Source: an uncultured Paracoccaceae bacterium (lineage in GTDB: Bacteria > Pseudomonadota > Alphaproteobacteria > Rhodobacterales > Rhodobacteraceae). From it: DNA of 43,912 bases. The translations under genes were made by a program, and so were the position numbers. Shown piece after piece: positions 42,005 to 43,912 of this stretch. A model generated the notes under the pieces. It did no database searches. It saw only the letters and a list, made by a program, of their open reading frames with translations, and was not told the origin of the DNA. Each line of letters begins with the position of its first letter. The first letter of the stretch is position 1. The stretch is taken from the NCBI GenBank assembly GCA_937916485.1, contig CALFSV010000285.1:1-43912 (forward strand). The letters are read 5' to 3'.

Positions 42005-42991
42005 TCAGACCGCCCCGTAAAGGGCGGCAGCAACAATGCGCTGGCTGATGGCCGCATCCTGTCGGGCAATGGCCGCGGTCAGTGCCGTGTCGCCCACCAG
42101 CCCTTCGGCGATGGTCCGCAGGCGGGTGACAAGGGCAAGGTTGGTCCGCGCCTCTTCAATCGGGTTCAGGCCGCCGTGGTCGGGAAACGTGTCAAAGTAG
42201 ATGACGCCATCATACCCGATCCGTTCCAGTTCAACGAACAACTCGACCGTCTGGACGGGGTGGACGGTGCCTACCATCAGGCCGTCATCCCGCTTGCCGT
42301 AGCCGTCGTTCAGGTGAACGCCCATCAGGCGGGAATGCCGGGCAATCAGGTGGGCGGCATGGGCGGGCATCTCGTCGGCGTAAAGGACATGGGCAAAGTC
42401 GAGGGTAACGCCAAGGTTGGGGCGATCAGCCTCCTTGATCGCCAGCAGGGTCGTCGCCGCATCGGGCATCAGGGCATAGGCGCGGGGTTCGTTGGGCTTG
42501 TATTCAATCGCCACCTCGACCTCGGGCGCGTGGTCCGCAACCACCTGCAAGGCCGCGATGGTGTCGTCCCACATCCGCCCGTAGTCGCCCTGAAATGCAT
42601 AGTCAAAACCGTCCTGCCCCATCCATAGGGTCATCTGCTGGCCACCCATGGCGACAAGCGCGTCGATGCCCGCCTTCGTCTCGTCGATTGCGGCTGTGCG
42701 GACGGCGGGATCGGGGTTGGTAAACGCGCCCAGCCAGTAGCCCGGATTTGTATAGTAGCGCATCGCCAGCCCGTTCAGCGCCATGCCTTGGGCGGCCAAA
42801 AGTCCGGACAGATCCGCAGTGCTGTAGCCCTCGAAATGATCGGGGAAGTTCAAGTCAGCCGCATCAAGCCCGCCCACCTGTCCAGCCGCTGCGATCATAT
42901 CCGCAACATCGGGTTTGGCAGGCATATTGGGCGCCAGCTTAAAGGCATTGAGCCGGGCCGCGTAGCGCGGGCGATTGGGACGGTCGGACAA
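42005..42991 (-). CDS. Sugar isomerase/epimerase, xylose-isomerase-like TIM barrel
   Basis: The 328-aa protein is a divalent-metal TIM-barrel isomerase or epimerase. Candidate metal ligands are the Glu in VEVAIEYKPNEPRAY, Asp and His in GVTLDFAHVLYADEM, His in MGVHLNDGYGKRDDG and the Asp near the end in VIYFDTFPDHGG. The EYKPNEPR and NDGYGKRDDGL phrases are those of the group annotated as L-rhamnose isomerase-like or sugar epimerases. The start is TTG at 42991: a strong AGGAGGT lies four bases upstream, and no ATG or GTG has better support. It leads a two-gene operon with the PfkB kinase. Confidence 0.88.
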   Translation of the reverse strand: MSDRPNRPRYAARLNAFKLAPNMPAKPDVADMIAAAGQVGGLDAADLNFPDHFEGYSTADLSGLLAAQGMALNGLAMRYYTNPGYWLGAFTNPDPAVRTAAIDETKAGIDALVAMGGQQMTLWMGQDGFDYAFQGDYGRMWDDTIAALQVVADHAPEVEVAIEYKPNEPRAYALMPDAATTLLAIKEADRPNLGVTLDFAHVLYADEMPAHAAHLIARHSRLMGVHLNDGYGKRDDGLMVGTVHPVQTVELFVELERIGYDGVIYFDTFPDHGGLNPIEEARTNLALVTRLRTIAEGLVGDTALTAAIARQDAAISQRIVAAALYGAV

Positions 42992-43233
42992 GATTACCTC
43001 CTAGGTGGTCGCACGCGACCCATTCTTGAGCGGGGCCAGATTGGCTTGGCCAAGACCTCCTCCGGGGAGGGCAGAAAACAGCATCCGGACCATCAGTTCC
43101 CCGATCCGGCCCGCCACCGCGTCCTTCTGCACACCTAGGCCGGACCCCGCATATTCCTGCCGGCCCTTGGTCGGGCAGGCAGGTCCGATAGGACAACAGA
43201 AGGCCGGGAAGGCCAAGTCCAATTTATCCAAGT

Positions 43234-43401
43234 TCAAATTGTTCTGGCTACGCACCCACCAATGGGGCGGGGCTTCTCTACATCCCAATCTGATGGCAAT
43301 TCGCCGCGCTTGCCGGTGTCCGAAGTATCTATCTTGAAGTTCTCGGTCAGCCCTCCGCCGGCCATGCCAATCGCGGCGGCGGCCTCTGGGACCGGCGTCA
43401 T
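43234..43401 (-). CDS. Small ORF or gene fragment, 55 aa
   Basis: This minus-strand frame from an ATG (43399-43401) to TGA (43234-43236) encodes a peptide with real-protein character: an Ala-rich start, then GGGLTENFKIDTSDTG, LPSDWDVEKPRP and a CVARTI end. The frame is open for 12 codons further upstream before a TGA. There is no ribosome binding site at the ATG, so it may be the C-terminal part of a broken gene rather than a small protein. I recognise no family. Confidence 0.3.
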   Translation of the reverse strand: MTPVPEAAAAIGMAGGGLTENFKIDTSDTGKRGELPSDWDVEKPRPIGGCVARTI

Positions 43402-43604
43402 CAGGGTGAGGCTTGCATTCGCCTGACGGCTTCGTCAGCACAATTTGCCTGAAAAATGGCGGTCGGTCGCTTAGGGGAAATCCGGCAAGATCCGGCGCAC
43501 AACTTTGACTATAGGCGGGTAAGTTTTGGCTTATGGGGATCAGTGTCAACTTGAGGTCAATAGAAGACATCTCAGGTTCGGTCGTAGCTCCGGTTCGTGG
43601 TCAG

Positions 43605-43619
43605 CCTGACACTGTCAGG
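43605..43619 (+). promoter_or_regulatory. Palindrome overlapping the ribosome binding site of the last gene
   Basis: CCTGACA (43605-43611) and TGTCAGG (43613-43619) are exact inverted arms around one base. As RNA, six pairs with a three-base loop could form and would bury the AGGA (43617-43620) that precedes the ATG at 43627. It could equally be a short protein-binding site. Confidence 0.35.
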
Positions 43620-43626
43620 ACAACAA

Positions 43627-43905
43627 ATGGAGTTTCCCCCAAAGAAAAAATTCATGATTGCCGCCCTTCTCACAGCAGCTGCGGCCCCGTTGTTTGCTGA
43701 ACCTTCCGGTAGTCCCGGCGCTGAATTGAAGCCGATCTGGGAATCGATCAAGTCGCAATGCGCCGCGATCTATCGCAAGTCGGGTGTTTCAAGCAGGGCC
43801 GAACTCGTCTCGGTTGTGATTGAGGATTTGCCCGCCGGGTTGGACCGCACAACCGTTGTTGAAGTTCCGATGCCGGATGAAGGCCAGTGGGCCCGCGCGT
43901 CCTGA
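43627..43905 (+). CDS. Small exported protein of unknown function, 92 aa
   Basis: The product begins with a basic segment (PPKKKF) and a hydrophobic core of about 15 residues ending in Ala-Ala-Ala-Ala-Pro-Leu-Phe-Ala, a clear Sec signal peptide with cleavage after about residue 24. The mature part of some 68 residues is acidic with a single Cys. I chose the ATG at 43627, with AGGA six bases before it, over an in-frame GTG at 43597. The stop lies seven bases before the window end. It has no recognisable domain. Confidence 0.65.
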   Translation: MEFPPKKKFMIAALLTAAAAPLFAEPSGSPGAELKPIWESIKSQCAAIYRKSGVSSRAELVSVVIEDLPAGLDRTTVVEVPMPDEGQWARAS

Positions 43906-43912
43906 GCGACGG

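Larger units (their letters stand above)
42992..43626. other. 635-base gap with one small minus-strand frame
   Basis: Apart from the strong ribosome binding site of the isomerase (about 42996-43002), one 55-codon minus-strand frame at 43234-43401 and a palindrome at 43605-43619 stand out; both are listed separately. Nothing gene-like is visible between 43010 and 43230 or between 43440 and 43600. Confidence 0.5.

Noticed and set aside
1..43912. Mobile elements, prophage, CRISPR arrays, tRNA or rRNA genes
   Set aside because: I found no transposase or integrase motifs, no regularly spaced repeats and no tRNA-like cloverleaf. The decayed left arm shows deletions but no element ends.

Overview
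The window looks like a stretch of alphaproteobacterial chromosome, most likely Rhodobacterales/Rhodobacteraceae. The evidence is GC-rich coding sequence with strong G/C preference at third codon positions, tightly overlapping operons (ATGA and TGATG junctions), many ABC importers for amines and sugars, and gene families common in that group. I see no rRNA, tRNA, CRISPR array, transposase or phage gene. The species cannot be named from the sequence alone.

Region 1 (1-5600) is poorly preserved. After an intact gene of unknown function (234-923) comes a small membrane-protein gene split by an in-frame TAG. Next is an arginine-deiminase-pathway relic in which the 3' part of arcA, with its own TAG, is joined by a deletion to the 3' two thirds of arcB. 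A healthy class III aminotransferase gene follows, then a long gap with a possible regulator remnant. Region 2 (5600-10430) holds three apparently unlinked genes: a zinc-independent medium-chain reductase, an MFS transporter and an OafA-type acyltransferase with an SGNH domain.

Region 3 (10793-19782) reads as an amine-utilisation locus. It has a LysR regulator, a convergent M20 deacetylase, a T-N11-A box in the divergent intergenic space, and then one operon: an iron-sulfur flavoprotein of the trimethylamine/histamine dehydrogenase family, a four-gene spermidine/putrescine-type ABC importer and a nitrilase-family amidase. The flavoprotein pocket residues match histamine dehydrogenase (Gln-Trp-Asp) rather than the trimethylamine aromatic bowl.

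Region 4 (19877-28159) is a sugar locus of the ribose-importer type. A ROK repressor gene diverges from an isomerase - binding protein - Gfo/Idh/MocA dehydrogenase - ATPase - permease operon, with a perfect palindromic operator and a promoter between them. The repressor is co-transcribed with a second copy of the sugar-binding protein that has no export signal, so it is probably a cytoplasmic sensor.

Region 5 (28271-42991) is a large carbohydrate island around a CUT1 ABC importer whose ATPase is encoded divergently from its binding protein and permeases. Two RbsD/FucU mutarotase paralogues lie on the two arms, and two PfkB kinases, an aldo/keto reductase and a TIM-barrel isomerase lie nearby. 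At its centre is a five-gene overlapping operon: BtpA/SgcQ - M42 (SgcX-like) - FGGY kinase - SIS isomerase - creatininase-family hydrolase. The BtpA + M42 pair recalls the uncharacterised Escherichia coli sgc operon, and this unit is my best candidate for an undescribed pathway. Two identical 26-bp palindromes bracket the two CUT1 permease genes. The window ends with a small secreted protein of unknown function.
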